DNA of 64,000 nucleotides from Caulobacter segnis (GCF_029543125.1 NZ_JARQWW010000001.1:124001-188000), one strand, 5' to 3'. Positions 47,055 through 55,374 are shown, counted from the first letter of the stretch. A program made the numbers and translations. The notes: generated from the letters alone by a model not told the origin.

Positions 47055-49145
47055 ATGTTCAGAGCCGCCGGCGTCGCCGCCTTCGCCCTCCTCATCGCCA
47101 GCGGGGCGCACGCCCAGGCGGTCGATCCCAACCAGTGGCTGGAGGAGGTGGAGACGCCCCGGGCCCTCGACTGGGTGAAGGCCGAAAACGGCAAGACCCT
47201 GCCGGTCCTGACCGGCGACAAGCGCTATCAGTCCCTGCACGACGAGGCGCTGAAGGTCCTGTCGGCCACCGACCGCATCCCCACTCCGCATTTCGAGGGC
47301 GAGGCGGTGTTCAACTTCTGGCAGGACGCCACCCACGTGCGCGGAGTCTGGCGCAAGACCAGCCGCGCCAGCTTCAAGACCGCCAACCCGCAGTGGGAGA
47401 CCGTGATCGACCTGGACGCCCTGTCCAAGGCCGAGAACGCCAACTGGATCTGGAAGGGCGCCGACTGCCGCGGCCCGAAGTACGACCGCTGCCTGGTCCG
47501 CCTGTCCAACGGCGGCAAGGACGCCGTGCAGATCCGCGAATTCGACATGGCGACCAAGACCTTCGTCGCCGGCGGCTTCAACCTGCCGGAAGGCAAGCAG
47601 AACGTCGGCTGGTTCGATGACGACACCCTGGTCCTGTCCCGCGACTGGGGCGCCGGCAGCCTGACCGACAGCGGCTACGGCATGATCGCCAAGACCCTGA
47701 AGCGCGGCCAGGCCCTGGCCGACGCCAAGGAGATCTTCCGCGGCCAGACCAAGGACGTCAGCGCCGGGGCGCGCGTCATGAAGGACGGCGCCGGCAACAG
47801 GATCGTGGTGCTGTCCCGCGCCACCGATTTCTTCAACACCGAATACAGCCTGCTGACCGACGCCGGAGCCGCGCGCATGTCGCTGCCGACCCGCTCCAGC
47901 ATCCAGGGCTTCGTGAACGGCGAGCTGATCGTCACCCTGGAGGAGGCGTGGACCGCTCCAGGCGGCAAGGCTTTCCAGGCCGGCGCCCTGATCGCCGCCA
48001 CCCCGGCCTTCCTGACCGGCAAGGGCGGCGAGGCGCCGGCCCTGCTGTTCCAGCCCAATCCGCGCCAGTCCATCGACCAGGTGGGCGTGACCAAGAACCG
48101 CGTGGTGGCCGCCACCTACGACAACGTGCGCGGCCGGGTCATGGCCTTCGAAAAGCACGCCGGCCACGGCTGGATGAGCAAGCAACTGCCGGCGCCGGAG
48201 AACGCCTCCGTCTCGCTGGTCGCCGCGTCGGACGTGGATGACGCCGTCTTCTATTCGGCCGAAAGCTTCCTGGTCCCCACCGAGCTGAAGCTGGCCGACG
48301 CCGCCACCGGCGCCGCCGAGACGGTGAAGACCTCGCCCGCCCGCTTCGACGCCGCCAACTATGTGGTCGAGCAGCACGAGGCCACTTCAAAGGACGGCAC
48401 GAAGGTCCCCTACTTCCTGGTCCGCCAGAAGGGCCTGAAGTTCGACGGCCTGGCCCCCACCATCCTGCACGCCTACGGCGGCTTCCAGCTGTCGAAGCTG
48501 CCGGTCTATGACCCGGTTGTCGGCAAGCTGTGGCTGGAGCGCGGCGGCGCCTATGTGGTCGCCAACATCCGCGGCGGCGGCGAGTTCGGCCCCGCCTGGC
48601 ACGAGGCCGCGCTGAAGGCCAACCGCCAGCGCGCCTTCGACGACTACTACGCCGTGGCCGAGGACCTGATCGCCCGCAAGGTGACCACGCCCCGCCACCT
48701 GGGCATCTACGGCCGCTCCAACGGCGGCCTGCTGATGGGCGTGTCCCTGACTCAGCGCCCGGACCTGTACAACGCCGTGGTGGTGGAAAGCCCGCTGCTG
48801 GACATGATGCGCTACCACCTGCTGCCGGCGGGCGCGTCGTGGATCGGCGAATACGGCGACCCGACCAAGCCGGAAGAGGCCGCCTGGATCGCCAAGTACT
48901 CGGCGTACCAGCACCTGAAGCCGGGCGTGAAATACCCCCTGGCCTACATCACGACGTCGACCAAGGACGACCGCGTCCACCCCGGCCACGCCCGCAAGTT
49001 CGCGGCCCGGATGAAGGACCTCGGCGCGCCCTATCTCTATTACGAGAACACCGACGGCGGTCACGCCAACGGCGCCGACCCCAAGGCCAACGCCAAGCGC
49101 TGGGCCATGCACTACGTCTATCTGTCGCGTCAGCTGATGGACTGA
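47055..49145 (+). CDS. Exported prolyl oligopeptidase family (S9A) serine peptidase
   Basis: The 696-residue protein has a Sec signal (MFRAAGVAAFALLIASGAHA). A seven-bladed propeller occupies about residues 65-410 and an alpha/beta hydrolase domain the rest. The catalytic serine is S555 in YGRSNGGLLMG, the acid D638 or D639 in STKDDRVHPGH and the base H670 in TDGGHANG. GGFQLSKLPVYDP and NIRGGGEFGP are family motifs. It cleaves short peptides after proline or basic residues in the periplasm; specificity is unknown. It ends 5 bp from the convergent DUF2218 gene. Confidence 0.93.
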   Translation: MFRAAGVAAFALLIASGAHAQAVDPNQWLEEVETPRALDWVKAENGKTLPVLTGDKRYQSLHDEALKVLSATDRIPTPHFEGEAVFNFWQDATHVRGVWRKTSRASFKTANPQWETVIDLDALSKAENANWIWKGADCRGPKYDRCLVRLSNGGKDAVQIREFDMATKTFVAGGFNLPEGKQNVGWFDDDTLVLSRDWGAGSLTDSGYGMIAKTLKRGQALADAKEIFRGQTKDVSAGARVMKDGAGNRIVVLSRATDFFNTEYSLLTDAGAARMSLPTRSSIQGFVNGELIVTLEEAWTAPGGKAFQAGALIAATPAFLTGKGGEAPALLFQPNPRQSIDQVGVTKNRVVAATYDNVRGRVMAFEKHAGHGWMSKQLPAPENASVSLVAASDVDDAVFYSAESFLVPTELKLADAATGAAETVKTSPARFDAANYVVEQHEATSKDGTKVPYFLVRQKGLKFDGLAPTILHAYGGFQLSKLPVYDPVVGKLWLERGGAYVVANIRGGGEFGPAWHEAALKANRQRAFDDYYAVAEDLIARKVTTPRHLGIYGRSNGGLLMGVSLTQRPDLYNAVVVESPLLDMMRYHLLPAGASWIGEYGDPTKPEEAAWIAKYSAYQHLKPGVKYPLAYITTSTKDDRVHPGHARKFAARMKDLGAPYLYYENTDGGHANGADPKANAKRWAMHYVYLSRQLMD

Positions 49146-49150
49146 CGCTC

Positions 49151-49435
49151 CTAGCTTCTAACCCACGGGAAGGTGAGTTCGCCTTCCCGATGGGCGAAGC
49201 GGTTGACGTGGTCGGCCACCACGTCCTCGAACCGGCCCATGTCGGCGTCTTCGGCGCCGTCCAGGTCGATCTGCAGAACCGCCGGGGTGGCGGTCAGGGT
49301 GCAGACGCCCAGGGGCAGGACGATGCGCCCCAGCACCGGATCAAAGCTGACCTCGAACTTGTGCGCCCAGTGCTTGCACAGCTGGGTCAGGTACTTCGAG
49401 GCGTGCTCGGTCTGAACGACGGCCTGGCTCTGCAT
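49151..49435 (-). CDS. DUF2218 family protein
   Basis: The 94-residue protein contains TEHASKYLTQLCKHWAHKFEV, GRIVLPLGVCTLTAT and LEFD-like LQIDLDGAEDADMGRFEDVVADHVNRFAHRE. These are DUF2218 features. Members often sit beside or are fused to siderophore-interacting ferric reductases. Its ATG overlaps the PadR stop by one base (TGATG), so it is translated with the regulator. A role in iron or metal handling is inference. Confidence 0.85.
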   Translation of the reverse strand: MQSQAVVQTEHASKYLTQLCKHWAHKFEVSFDPVLGRIVLPLGVCTLTATPAVLQIDLDGAEDADMGRFEDVVADHVNRFAHREGELTFPWVRS

Positions 49436-49998
49436 CACGCCTGCTCCACCTTGCGGGCCGCCTCGTCGAGGGCGGCGACAACGGCGGCGATCTGCTCGTC
49501 CGACAGGCGCTCGCCCGTCAGCTTCAGCTTCATGGCCGTCTTCAGGTTCTCCCGCGCCCGCAGGATCTGCGGCGAGAACGCCGCGCTGCGCGAGGCGACG
49601 TCCGCCATACGCTCGAACAGTCCGCGCACCGGCGCGTCGTTCTGCTCCAGGAAGGCCTGCCCCTCGGGGGTGATCGAGAACAGCTTCTTGCCGCCGCCAG
49701 CATCGGCCGCCGTGGCGTAGCCCAGCTCTTCCAGCAGGGTCAGGGTCGGGTAGATGACGCCGGGGCTCGGCGTATAGGCGCCGCCCGCCGCTTCTTCGAC
49801 GGCCTTGATCAGCTCGTAGCCGTGGCTCGGCTTGTCGGCGATCAGCTTCAGGACCACCAGGCGCAGGTCCCCGTGGTCGAAGAACCGACCCACCCGGCCG
49901 CCGCGGCGGTGATTCTCGTGGCCATGGCCATGGAAGCCGAAGGGATGACGGCCGTGGCGGCTGTGGTGGTGGCCGTGGTGATGATGTCTTCCAAACAT
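49435..49998 (-). CDS. PadR family transcriptional regulator with His-rich N-terminus
   Basis: The 187-residue protein starts with a strongly His-rich segment (MFGRHHHHGHHHSRHGRH, continuing to about residue 32). A PadR winged helix follows: DLRLVVLKLIADKPSHGYELIKAVEE, YTPSPGVIYPTLTLLEELGY and KLFSITPEGQAFL. The C-terminal helices are for dimerisation. E. coli YqjI, a nickel-responsive PadR regulator of a ferric reductase gene, also has a metal-binding N-terminus. By analogy this protein may sense Ni, Fe or Zn and control itself and the DUF2218 gene. Confidence 0.9.
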   Translation of the reverse strand: MFGRHHHHGHHHSRHGRHPFGFHGHGHENHRRGGRVGRFFDHGDLRLVVLKLIADKPSHGYELIKAVEEAAGGAYTPSPGVIYPTLTLLEELGYATAADAGGGKKLFSITPEGQAFLEQNDAPVRGLFERMADVASRSAAFSPQILRARENLKTAMKLKLTGERLSDEQIAAVVAALDEAARKVEQA

Positions 49999-50016
49999 AT
50001 TTCGATCCTATTTCGT

Positions 50017-50052
50017 TATATCGAAAGTTTAGATATATCGGATGCATATCGA
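50017..50052. promoter_or_regulatory. Probable PadR operator: TATATC-N9-GATATA plus ATATCG repeats
   Basis: TATATC (50017-50022) and GATATA (50032-50037) form an inverted repeat. ATATCG also recurs at 50018, 50035 and 50046. The AT-rich cluster lies 19-54 bp upstream of the PadR start and stands out against the high-GC background, fitting an autoregulatory operator. Confidence 0.55.
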
Positions 50053-50063
50053 ATTCAAGGACG

Positions 50064-50090
50064 CCCGCTCATTCCGGCGAAGGCGGGGAT
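50064..50090. repeat. Single REP-type arm (family A, left orientation)
   Basis: CCGCTCATTCCGGCGAAGGC followed by GGGGAT matches the left arm of the paired family A elements. The matching opposite arm is not next to it but at 50751-50775, on the far side of the YbjN gene. Confidence 0.7.
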
Positions 50091-50250
50091 CCAGATTCAG
50101 CCCGCCAAATGACGATCTCCCTGAATGGTCGCTCACCCTTGAAGCTGCACCAAATGCCGCAAGCTATGCCGTTGCGGCGCGCCCTTTCTCAATGCAATCC
50201 TGAGTTCAATCGCGGCTAGAGACCCGCCTTGGAAGCTTTAGGAATTTTTG

Positions 50251-50736
50251 ATGCTCGGCCGCCTGTTAGCTTATTCAGCCTTCGCCATCGCCCTGACCGC
50301 AGCGGGGCTGGCCAACGCGGCGAATGTCACCTCGCTGAATCCAGAAACGCTGGTTCAGGCGCTTCACAATGCCGGCTACAAGGCGAAACTGGGTAAGGCC
50401 GACGACGGAACGCCACTCATCGAGACCGCGTCGGACGGAAACAACATTCTGATCATCATGACGGACTGCACGAACAATGCGTCCTGCACGACGACGGAAT
50501 TCGTGGGCATTTGGGACTGTTCAGATTCGGTCGCAGCTTGCCAGAAGACCGCGACGGCCTTCAATGCTCAGGAACAGCCCACCCACGTTCTGATGTCCGA
50601 GGATGGAAAAAGAGCGACGACCTATTCCTATCTTATCTTCGACAAGGCTGGAATATCGGAGGAGCTATTCATCCGTAACCTGGTCGCGTTCAATTACTAC
50701 AACAACCAGTTCACGCTTTCCGTGGGCGAAAAATAA
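50251..50736 (+). CDS. Exported YbjN-domain protein
   Basis: The 161-residue protein has a Sec signal (to about residue 23, LANAANV). A YbjN-like fold follows: LNPETLVQALHNAGYKAKL, DGNNILIIMTDC, an unusual Cys-containing insertion (CTNNASCTTTEFVGIWDCSDSVAACQK) and SEELFIRNLVAFNYYNNQF. Four or five cysteines suggest disulfides in the periplasm. YbjN proteins are type III secretion chaperone-like folds of uncertain function. The gene and its 150-bp upstream region are visibly less GC-rich than neighbours, and REP arms lie on both sides. Confidence 0.72.
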   Translation: MLGRLLAYSAFAIALTAAGLANAANVTSLNPETLVQALHNAGYKAKLGKADDGTPLIETASDGNNILIIMTDCTNNASCTTTEFVGIWDCSDSVAACQKTATAFNAQEQPTHVLMSEDGKRATTYSYLIFDKAGISEELFIRNLVAFNYYNNQFTLSVGEK

Positions 50737-50750
50737 CAAGGCTCAAGCGT

Positions 50751-50775
50751 CGCCGGCCTTCGCTGAGATGAGCGG
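50751..50775. repeat. Single REP-type arm (family A, right orientation)
   Basis: CGCCGGCCTTCGCTGAGATG followed by AGCGG matches the right arm of family A elements (GCCGGCCTTCGCCGGGATGAGCGG type) with changes in the small palindrome. It abuts the stop codon of the minus-strand lipoprotein gene. Confidence 0.65.
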
Positions 50776-51270
50776 CTACTTCGCCGCTTCCACCCCGAAC
50801 GCCTGCTTGCAGAGCTCCTCGCCGAAGGCGTCGGACATCTGCTCCTCGGCCTCGCCCATCTTCACGATCGCCATGCGGCCGCCGACCACGGTCTGGCCGA
50901 TCTGATACTCGCCGACCGTCTGGCCGGTGGCCACATCCACCAGCCGCGCCTCGCCGCGCATGACATTGGCGCCCATGATCAGGGTGGTGATCACCGGATT
51001 GGCCTTGTCCAGGCGGGTGAGCTTGGCCTCCAGCCGAAGCGGTCGGGTCCCCGTGGCGCATTCGGCCAGCTTGGACTTCACCCGGCTCTCGAAGATGGAG
51101 TCGAACTCGGGCGTGATCTTGAACTCGCCCTCCTTGGCCAGAGTGATCTGGTCGACCCGGCCTCCGGTCTTCCAGTCGGCGGCCAGCGGCGCGACAGCCT
51201 TGCTGCGGGACATGCCCACGCAGCCGGCCAACATCACGGCGGCGATGGCGAGGGTCAGAGCGGTTCTCAT
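50776..51270 (-). CDS. Putative lipoprotein of unknown function
   Basis: The 164-residue protein begins with a lipoprotein signal ending LAGC (C17). The mature part has VDQITLAKEGEFKITPEFDSIFESRVKSKL, LRLEAKLTRLDKANPVITTLIMG and VDVATGQTVGEYQIGQTVVGGRM. This resembles DUF4410-like envelope lipoproteins of unknown role. Two cysteines (in AECATG and ELCKQAF) could form a disulfide. Its 55-bp upstream gap to oxyR, on the same strand, has no clear terminator. Confidence 0.7.
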   Translation of the reverse strand: MRTALTLAIAAVMLAGCVGMSRSKAVAPLAADWKTGGRVDQITLAKEGEFKITPEFDSIFESRVKSKLAECATGTRPLRLEAKLTRLDKANPVITTLIMGANVMRGEARLVDVATGQTVGEYQIGQTVVGGRMAIVKMGEAEEQMSDAFGEELCKQAFGVEAAK

Positions 51271-51325
51271 GACGGCGGTCTCCTGAACTTGGCCGAAGCG
51301 CTTTTCGGAGCCTGCCTGTTCCCGA

Positions 51326-52228
51326 TCAGCGCGACTTGAACGCTTCCGCCAGCAAACGCCCTTCCACGGCGCGGCTGGAGCCTGAACGCCAGGCGACGAC
51401 GATCTCCCGGCTGGGATGGTCCGCCATCAGCGGCCGGATGGTCACCGGCGCATGATTGACCAATCCGGCCTCCACCGCCATGGCCGGCAGGAAAGACACC
51501 CCAAGCCCCGATCCGACCATCTGCACCAGGGTCGGCAGGGAGGTGGCGGCGAACCCCTCTCCGTCGTCATCACCCCCGTTGCGCGACAGCTCGATACCGC
51601 AGGCGGCCAGGGCGTGGTCACGCAGACAGTGGCCGTCCTCAAGAAGGATCAGGTCCGAAGGATCGATCGACCCCAGATCCACCCGGCTCTGGGAGGCGAT
51701 GGGGTGGTTGGCCGGGGCGGCGGCCAGCAGTTCGTCATCCTCCACATGCGCCCACTCCAGCCCCGCCATGTCGTACGGCAGGGCGATCAGGGCGGCGTCC
51801 AGCGCGCCGGCCTTCAGGCTGGCGATCAGACGGTTGGTGAGGTCCTCGCGGAGGAACAGCTTCAACTTCGGGTATGCAGTTCGCAGGTGCGGCAACGCAC
51901 GCGGGAGAAGGAACGGCGCCACCGTCGGAATCACCCCCAGACGGAACCGCCCGCACAGGGGCTGGCCCGCTCCGCGCGCGGCCTGAACCAGATCCTCCGA
52001 CTGCGCCAGGATCGCCTTGGCCCGGCGCAGCGCCTCCTGTCCGGCGGCGGTCAGAAGCACCCCGGAACGCGCGCGGTCCACTACCGGCGCCCCAAGTATT
52101 TTCTCGAGTTCCTGCACGCCGGCCGACAGCGTCGGCTGCGTCACGTGCGCGGCTTCGGCGGCGCGGCTGAAGGAGCCGTGTTCGGCCAGAAGGGTCAGGT
52201 ACTGAAGTTGGCGCAGGGTCGGCAGCAT
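51326..52228 (-). CDS. oxyR: Hydrogen peroxide-inducible regulator OxyR (LysR family)
   Basis: The 300-residue protein has the LysR helix-turn-helix (LRQLQYLTLLAEHGSFSRAAEAAHVTQPTLSAGVQELE) and a periplasmic-binding-like effector domain. The diagnostic OxyR redox motif LLEDGHCLRDHALAAC contains C201 and C210, spaced exactly as C199/C208 in E. coli OxyR. Peroxide forms this disulfide and activates transcription. It is divergent from ahpC, and a four-part OxyR site begins 12 bp from its start codon, which implies autoregulation. Confidence 0.95.
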   Translation of the reverse strand: MLPTLRQLQYLTLLAEHGSFSRAAEAAHVTQPTLSAGVQELEKILGAPVVDRARSGVLLTAAGQEALRRAKAILAQSEDLVQAARGAGQPLCGRFRLGVIPTVAPFLLPRALPHLRTAYPKLKLFLREDLTNRLIASLKAGALDAALIALPYDMAGLEWAHVEDDELLAAAPANHPIASQSRVDLGSIDPSDLILLEDGHCLRDHALAACGIELSRNGGDDDGEGFAATSLPTLVQMVGSGLGVSFLPAMAVEAGLVNHAPVTIRPLMADHPSREIVVAWRSGSSRAVEGRLLAEAFKSR

Positions 52229-52239
52229 GGCCGATACCT

Positions 52240-52276
52240 ATAGATCAAATTTATCGTTTCGACAAAAACAATTGAT
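52240..52276. promoter_or_regulatory. OxyR binding site between oxyR and ahpC
   Basis: Four tetranucleotide contacts appear at exact OxyR spacing: ATAG-N7-TTAT-N7-ACAA-N7-TGAT, against the ATAG-N7-CTAT-N7-ATAG-N7-CTAT consensus. The upstream half also keeps the internal T and A of the ATAGnTnnnAnCTAT form. A -10-like TATCTA lies at 52300-52305, so a bound tetramer would sit at the usual activating position for ahpC. Confidence 0.8.
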
Positions 52277-52355
52277 TGTGCATTTGCGAAGCGACTCCCT
52301 ATCTAAGGGTCCGCGCGGCGCCGCCGCACACCATTTCAACTAGGAGAGACTCTGT

Positions 52356-52910
52356 ATGCTGGGCGTTGGTCAAACCCTCCCCGACTTCAAGATCGTCGGC
52401 GTGAAGCCGAAGTTCAACAGCCACGAAGAGAACGGCGAAAGCGCGTTCGAGACGATCGATCAGACCTCCTTCGACGGCAAGTGGAAGGTCATCTTCTTCT
52501 ACCCGAAGGACTTCACCTTCGTCTGCCCGACCGAGATCGTCGAATTCGCCAAGCTCGGCCGTGACTTCGAAGACCGCGACACCGTCGTTCTGGGCGGCTC
52601 GACCGACAACGAGCACTCCAAGCTCGGCTGGCGCCGTGAGCACCCGGATCTGAAGAGCCTGCCGATCTGGCAGTTCGCCGACAACGGCGGCAAGTTCGCC
52701 CGCGACCTGGGTGTCCTGAACGAAGAAGAAGGCGTCGCCCTGCGCGCCACCTTCGTCGTCGACCCGCACAACGTCGTGCAGCACGTCTATGTGACGAACC
52801 TGAACGTCGGCCGCGCTCCGGCTGACACCCTGCGCGTCCTCGACGCCCTGCAGACCGACGAACTCTGCCCCTGCAACCGTGCGGTGGGCGGCGAGACCCT
52901 GGCGGCCTAA
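52356..52910 (+). CDS. ahpC: Alkyl hydroperoxide reductase, peroxiredoxin AhpC
   Basis: The 184-residue peroxiredoxin reduces hydrogen peroxide and organic hydroperoxides. The peroxidatic cysteine is C57 in DFTFVCPTE. The C-terminal ELCPCNRAVGGE gives C171 and C173, the three-cysteine layout of AhpD-dependent AhpC enzymes such as the mycobacterial one. The spacing and motifs therefore predict reduction by AhpD rather than AhpF, and ahpD is the next gene. AGGAGAG lies 8 bp before the ATG. Confidence 0.96.
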   Translation: MLGVGQTLPDFKIVGVKPKFNSHEENGESAFETIDQTSFDGKWKVIFFYPKDFTFVCPTEIVEFAKLGRDFEDRDTVVLGGSTDNEHSKLGWRREHPDLKSLPIWQFADNGGKFARDLGVLNEEEGVALRATFVVDPHNVVQHVYVTNLNVGRAPADTLRVLDALQTDELCPCNRAVGGETLAA

Positions 52911-53004
52911 GGCCGTCAGACCAGGAAGCGCCCGTTTTCTCCCCAGCCAACGGGTGCTTCCTCCCCCATACTCCATCAAGAACAACAAGACTTAGGAGCC
53001 GACG

Positions 53005-53541
53005 ATGTCCCTCGACGCGCTGCGCGATCTGCTGCCCGCCTATGCCAAGGATCTCAGCCTCAACCTGTCCTCGCTCGCCAGCGAGACGGTGCTGACCGAC
53101 CAGCAGAAGTGGGGCACGTTCGTCGCCTCGGCCCACGCCATCGGCGTCCCGGCTGTCGTTAAGGCGATCGAAGCCGCCGCCGATGCGGCCGGCCTGACCC
53201 CGGAAGCCAAGACCGCCGCCAAGGCCGCCTCGGCGATCATGGGCATGAACAACGTCTATTACCGGTCGCTGCACCTGCTCTCGAACCACGAGTACCGCAC
53301 GATCCCGGCCAAGCTGCGGATGAACATCCTGGCCAATCCTGGCGTCGAGAAGGTGGACTTCGAACTGTGGTCGACGGCGGTCTCGGCCATCAACGGCTGC
53401 GGCATGTGCCTGGACAGCCACGAGGCCGAGCTGAAGAAGCACGGCGTCGTCGCCCTGAACATTCAGACCGCCCTGCGCATCGCCGCCGTGGTCAACGCGG
53501 TCAGCCGCGTGGTCGCCGCCGAAGCCGCTCTGGCCTCGTAA
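53005..53541 (+). CDS. ahpD: Alkyl hydroperoxide reductase AhpD
   Basis: The 178-residue all-helical protein recycles AhpC with electrons from a lipoylated partner. The active site NGCGMCLDSHE has C132 and C135 plus H139, and the conserved glutamate is in VDFELWSTAVSAI. Length equals the mycobacterial AhpD. It follows ahpC after 94 bp, so it is probably in the same OxyR-controlled unit. TAGGAGCC precedes the start. Confidence 0.95.
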   Translation: MSLDALRDLLPAYAKDLSLNLSSLASETVLTDQQKWGTFVASAHAIGVPAVVKAIEAAADAAGLTPEAKTAAKAASAIMGMNNVYYRSLHLLSNHEYRTIPAKLRMNILANPGVEKVDFELWSTAVSAINGCGMCLDSHEAELKKHGVVALNIQTALRIAAVVNAVSRVVAAEAALAS

Positions 53542-53572
53542 GACAACCTCTCCTTCCCAGAGAGATTGCAAG

Positions 53573-53604
53573 GAAACGCCGTCCGGTCCGCCGGGCGGCG
53601 TTTC
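53573..53604. terminator. Bidirectional terminator between ahpD and the convergent SDR gene
   Basis: GAAACGCCG (53573-53581) pairs with CGGCGTTTC (53596-53604), and the GC-rich loop can extend the stem. Short A/T runs at both ends suit either direction. Confidence 0.7.
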
Positions 53605-53609
53605 TGCGT

Positions 53610-54461
53610 TCAAAACCAGGGATGGAAGTCGCGCGGCGCCCAGCCGAAGTCGCGGGCCGCCTCGCTGCTGTCGAAGGTCAGGTCCGCCTCCATCCGCTCG
53701 CCCATGCCGGCGGTGACGCCCGGCATGATCGGCGAGGCGACGGTCAGGCCGATGCGCCACAGCCACGGCGGCAGGCTGACGATCAGCGGCCGCCGTCCCA
53801 GCCCCTCGAACACCCGCTGCGCCATCACTCGATAGGTCAGGGTCTCGCCGCCGGTGAGGTCATAGGCGCGGTTCTTGGCCTTGGCGCTCGCCGCCGCGTC
53901 CACCGCACCCTGGGCTAGGTCGCCGGCATGGACTGGCTGGCGCAGACCGCCGCCTTCGCCCGACAGCGGCAGGAAGCCCAGCTTGCGGATCAGGCCCGCT
54001 AGGCGGCTGACATTGCGGTCGCGCCCCTCGGCGTAGATCAGGGTCGGACGCAGGATGGTCCAGGCGATCTTGTTGGCTTCACAGAAGGCGATGGTCTCCG
54101 CCTCGGCGTCCGCCAGGGCCTGAGCGACCTCCCGCTCCTCGGCGTTGCGGGAAGAGATCTTGGTGAACCGGCTGGTGGACGAGAACGCCACCAAGCGCTT
54201 CATCCCCGCCGCCTTCAGAGCCGGCAGCGCCTTGGGCAGCAGCCAGATCGGCGACAGGCTGAACACAGTCTTGGTCGGCGGCAGGCGCTGGGCCAGATCG
54301 TCCTCCGACAGGTCGCCGCGGATCATGCGCACGTCGTCGGCCGGCGCCTCGCGGCTCAGGCCGTAATAGTCGAGCCCGGCGGTCGCCAGCCGCTCGATCA
54401 GGAAACGCCCGATCAGGCTGGTCGCGCCAAGGACGAGAATCGGGGACGCAAGCGCGGTCAT
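53610..54461 (-). CDS. Atypical SDR family NAD(P)-binding epimerase-like protein
   Basis: The 283-residue protein starts with a Rossmann loop ILVLGATSLIGRFLIERL (GxxxxxG atypical SDR form). FSLSPIWLLPKAL, VAFSSTSRFTK, ILRPTLIYAEGRDRN and RQPVHAGDLAQGAV are also present. The usual YxxxK active site is absent, since IYAEG replaces it, so it may be a binding or quinone-oxidoreductase-like protein of the NmrA/NDUFA9 type rather than an epimerase. It is divergent from an aldo/keto reductase gene, 82 bp apart. Confidence 0.82.
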   Translation of the reverse strand: MTALASPILVLGATSLIGRFLIERLATAGLDYYGLSREAPADDVRMIRGDLSEDDLAQRLPPTKTVFSLSPIWLLPKALPALKAAGMKRLVAFSSTSRFTKISSRNAEEREVAQALADAEAETIAFCEANKIAWTILRPTLIYAEGRDRNVSRLAGLIRKLGFLPLSGEGGGLRQPVHAGDLAQGAVDAAASAKAKNRAYDLTGGETLTYRVMAQRVFEGLGRRPLIVSLPPWLWRIGLTVASPIMPGVTAGMGERMEADLTFDSSEAARDFGWAPRDFHPWF

Positions 54462-54543
54462 GCGGTCCTAATACGCATCCCTGCCGCTGGTGGAAGCGCA
54501 CTCGCCTACTTAGATGCGTCGCACCGATCTTCTGGAGTCCCCC

Positions 54544-55374
54544 ATGCACGACGTGAAATCCGGCGATGTCGCCATTCCCGCCCTCGGCTTCGGCACCTGG
54601 CAGCTTGAAGGCGACGTGGCCAAGCGCATGACCGAGGCGGCGCTGGAGATCGGCTACCGCCACATCGACACCGCCCAGATCTACAAGAACGAGCGCGAGG
54701 TCGGCGCCGCCATCGCCGCCTCGAAGGTGGCCCGCAAGGACATCTTCCTGACCACCAAGGTCTGGGTCGATCGCTTCGCCAAGGGCGACCTGCAGGCCTC
54801 GGTCGAGGAAAGCCTGGAGCGTCTGGGCGTCGAGCAGGTGGACCTGCTGCTGCTGCACTGGCCGAAGGCCGTCCCGGCGCTGGAAGAGACGATGGAGGCG
54901 CTGAACGACGTCCAGGCCAAGGGCTGGACCCGCGCCATCGGCCTGTCGAACTTCCCGTCCGACCAACTGCAGAAGGCCGCCGCCCTGGCCGCCACGCCTA
55001 TCGCCACCAACCAGGTCGAGTATCACCCCTACTTGGCCCAGAAGACCTTGCTGGCCGCGACCCAGGCCGTCGGCGCCTCACTCACCGCATGGTCGCCCCT
55101 GGCCCAGGGCAAGATCGCCGACGACGCGGTGATCGGCGAGATCGCCAAGGCTCAAGGCAAGACGGCGGGTCAGGTGACCCTGCGCTGGCTGGTGCAGCAG
55201 GACGGCGTCATCGCCATCCCCCGCACCCAGAAGGAAAGCCGCGCGAAGGAGAACTTCGACATCTTCGACTTCACCCTGACCGCCGACGAAATGGCCAAGA
55301 TTCACGCGCTCGCCGCCCCGGACGGCCGCATCGGCGACTGGCTGGACCCGGCGTTCAAATGGGATGCGGAATAA
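54544..55374 (+). CDS. Aldo/keto reductase (DkgA/DkgB-like)
   Basis: The 276-residue NADPH-dependent reductase shows a full tetrad: DTAQIYKNE (D, Y), FLTTKVWVDR (K) and DLLLLHWPK (H). The cofactor region is VIAIPRTQKESRAKEN, with the K/R residues that prefer NADPH. It resembles 2,5-diketo-D-gluconate reductases, which in practice reduce methylglyoxal and other aldehydes. The ATG at 54544 begins the conserved N-terminus. A clear terminator follows. Confidence 0.92.
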   Translation: MHDVKSGDVAIPALGFGTWQLEGDVAKRMTEAALEIGYRHIDTAQIYKNEREVGAAIAASKVARKDIFLTTKVWVDRFAKGDLQASVEESLERLGVEQVDLLLLHWPKAVPALEETMEALNDVQAKGWTRAIGLSNFPSDQLQKAAALAATPIATNQVEYHPYLAQKTLLAATQAVGASLTAWSPLAQGKIADDAVIGEIAKAQGKTAGQVTLRWLVQQDGVIAIPRTQKESRAKENFDIFDFTLTADEMAKIHALAAPDGRIGDWLDPAFKWDAE

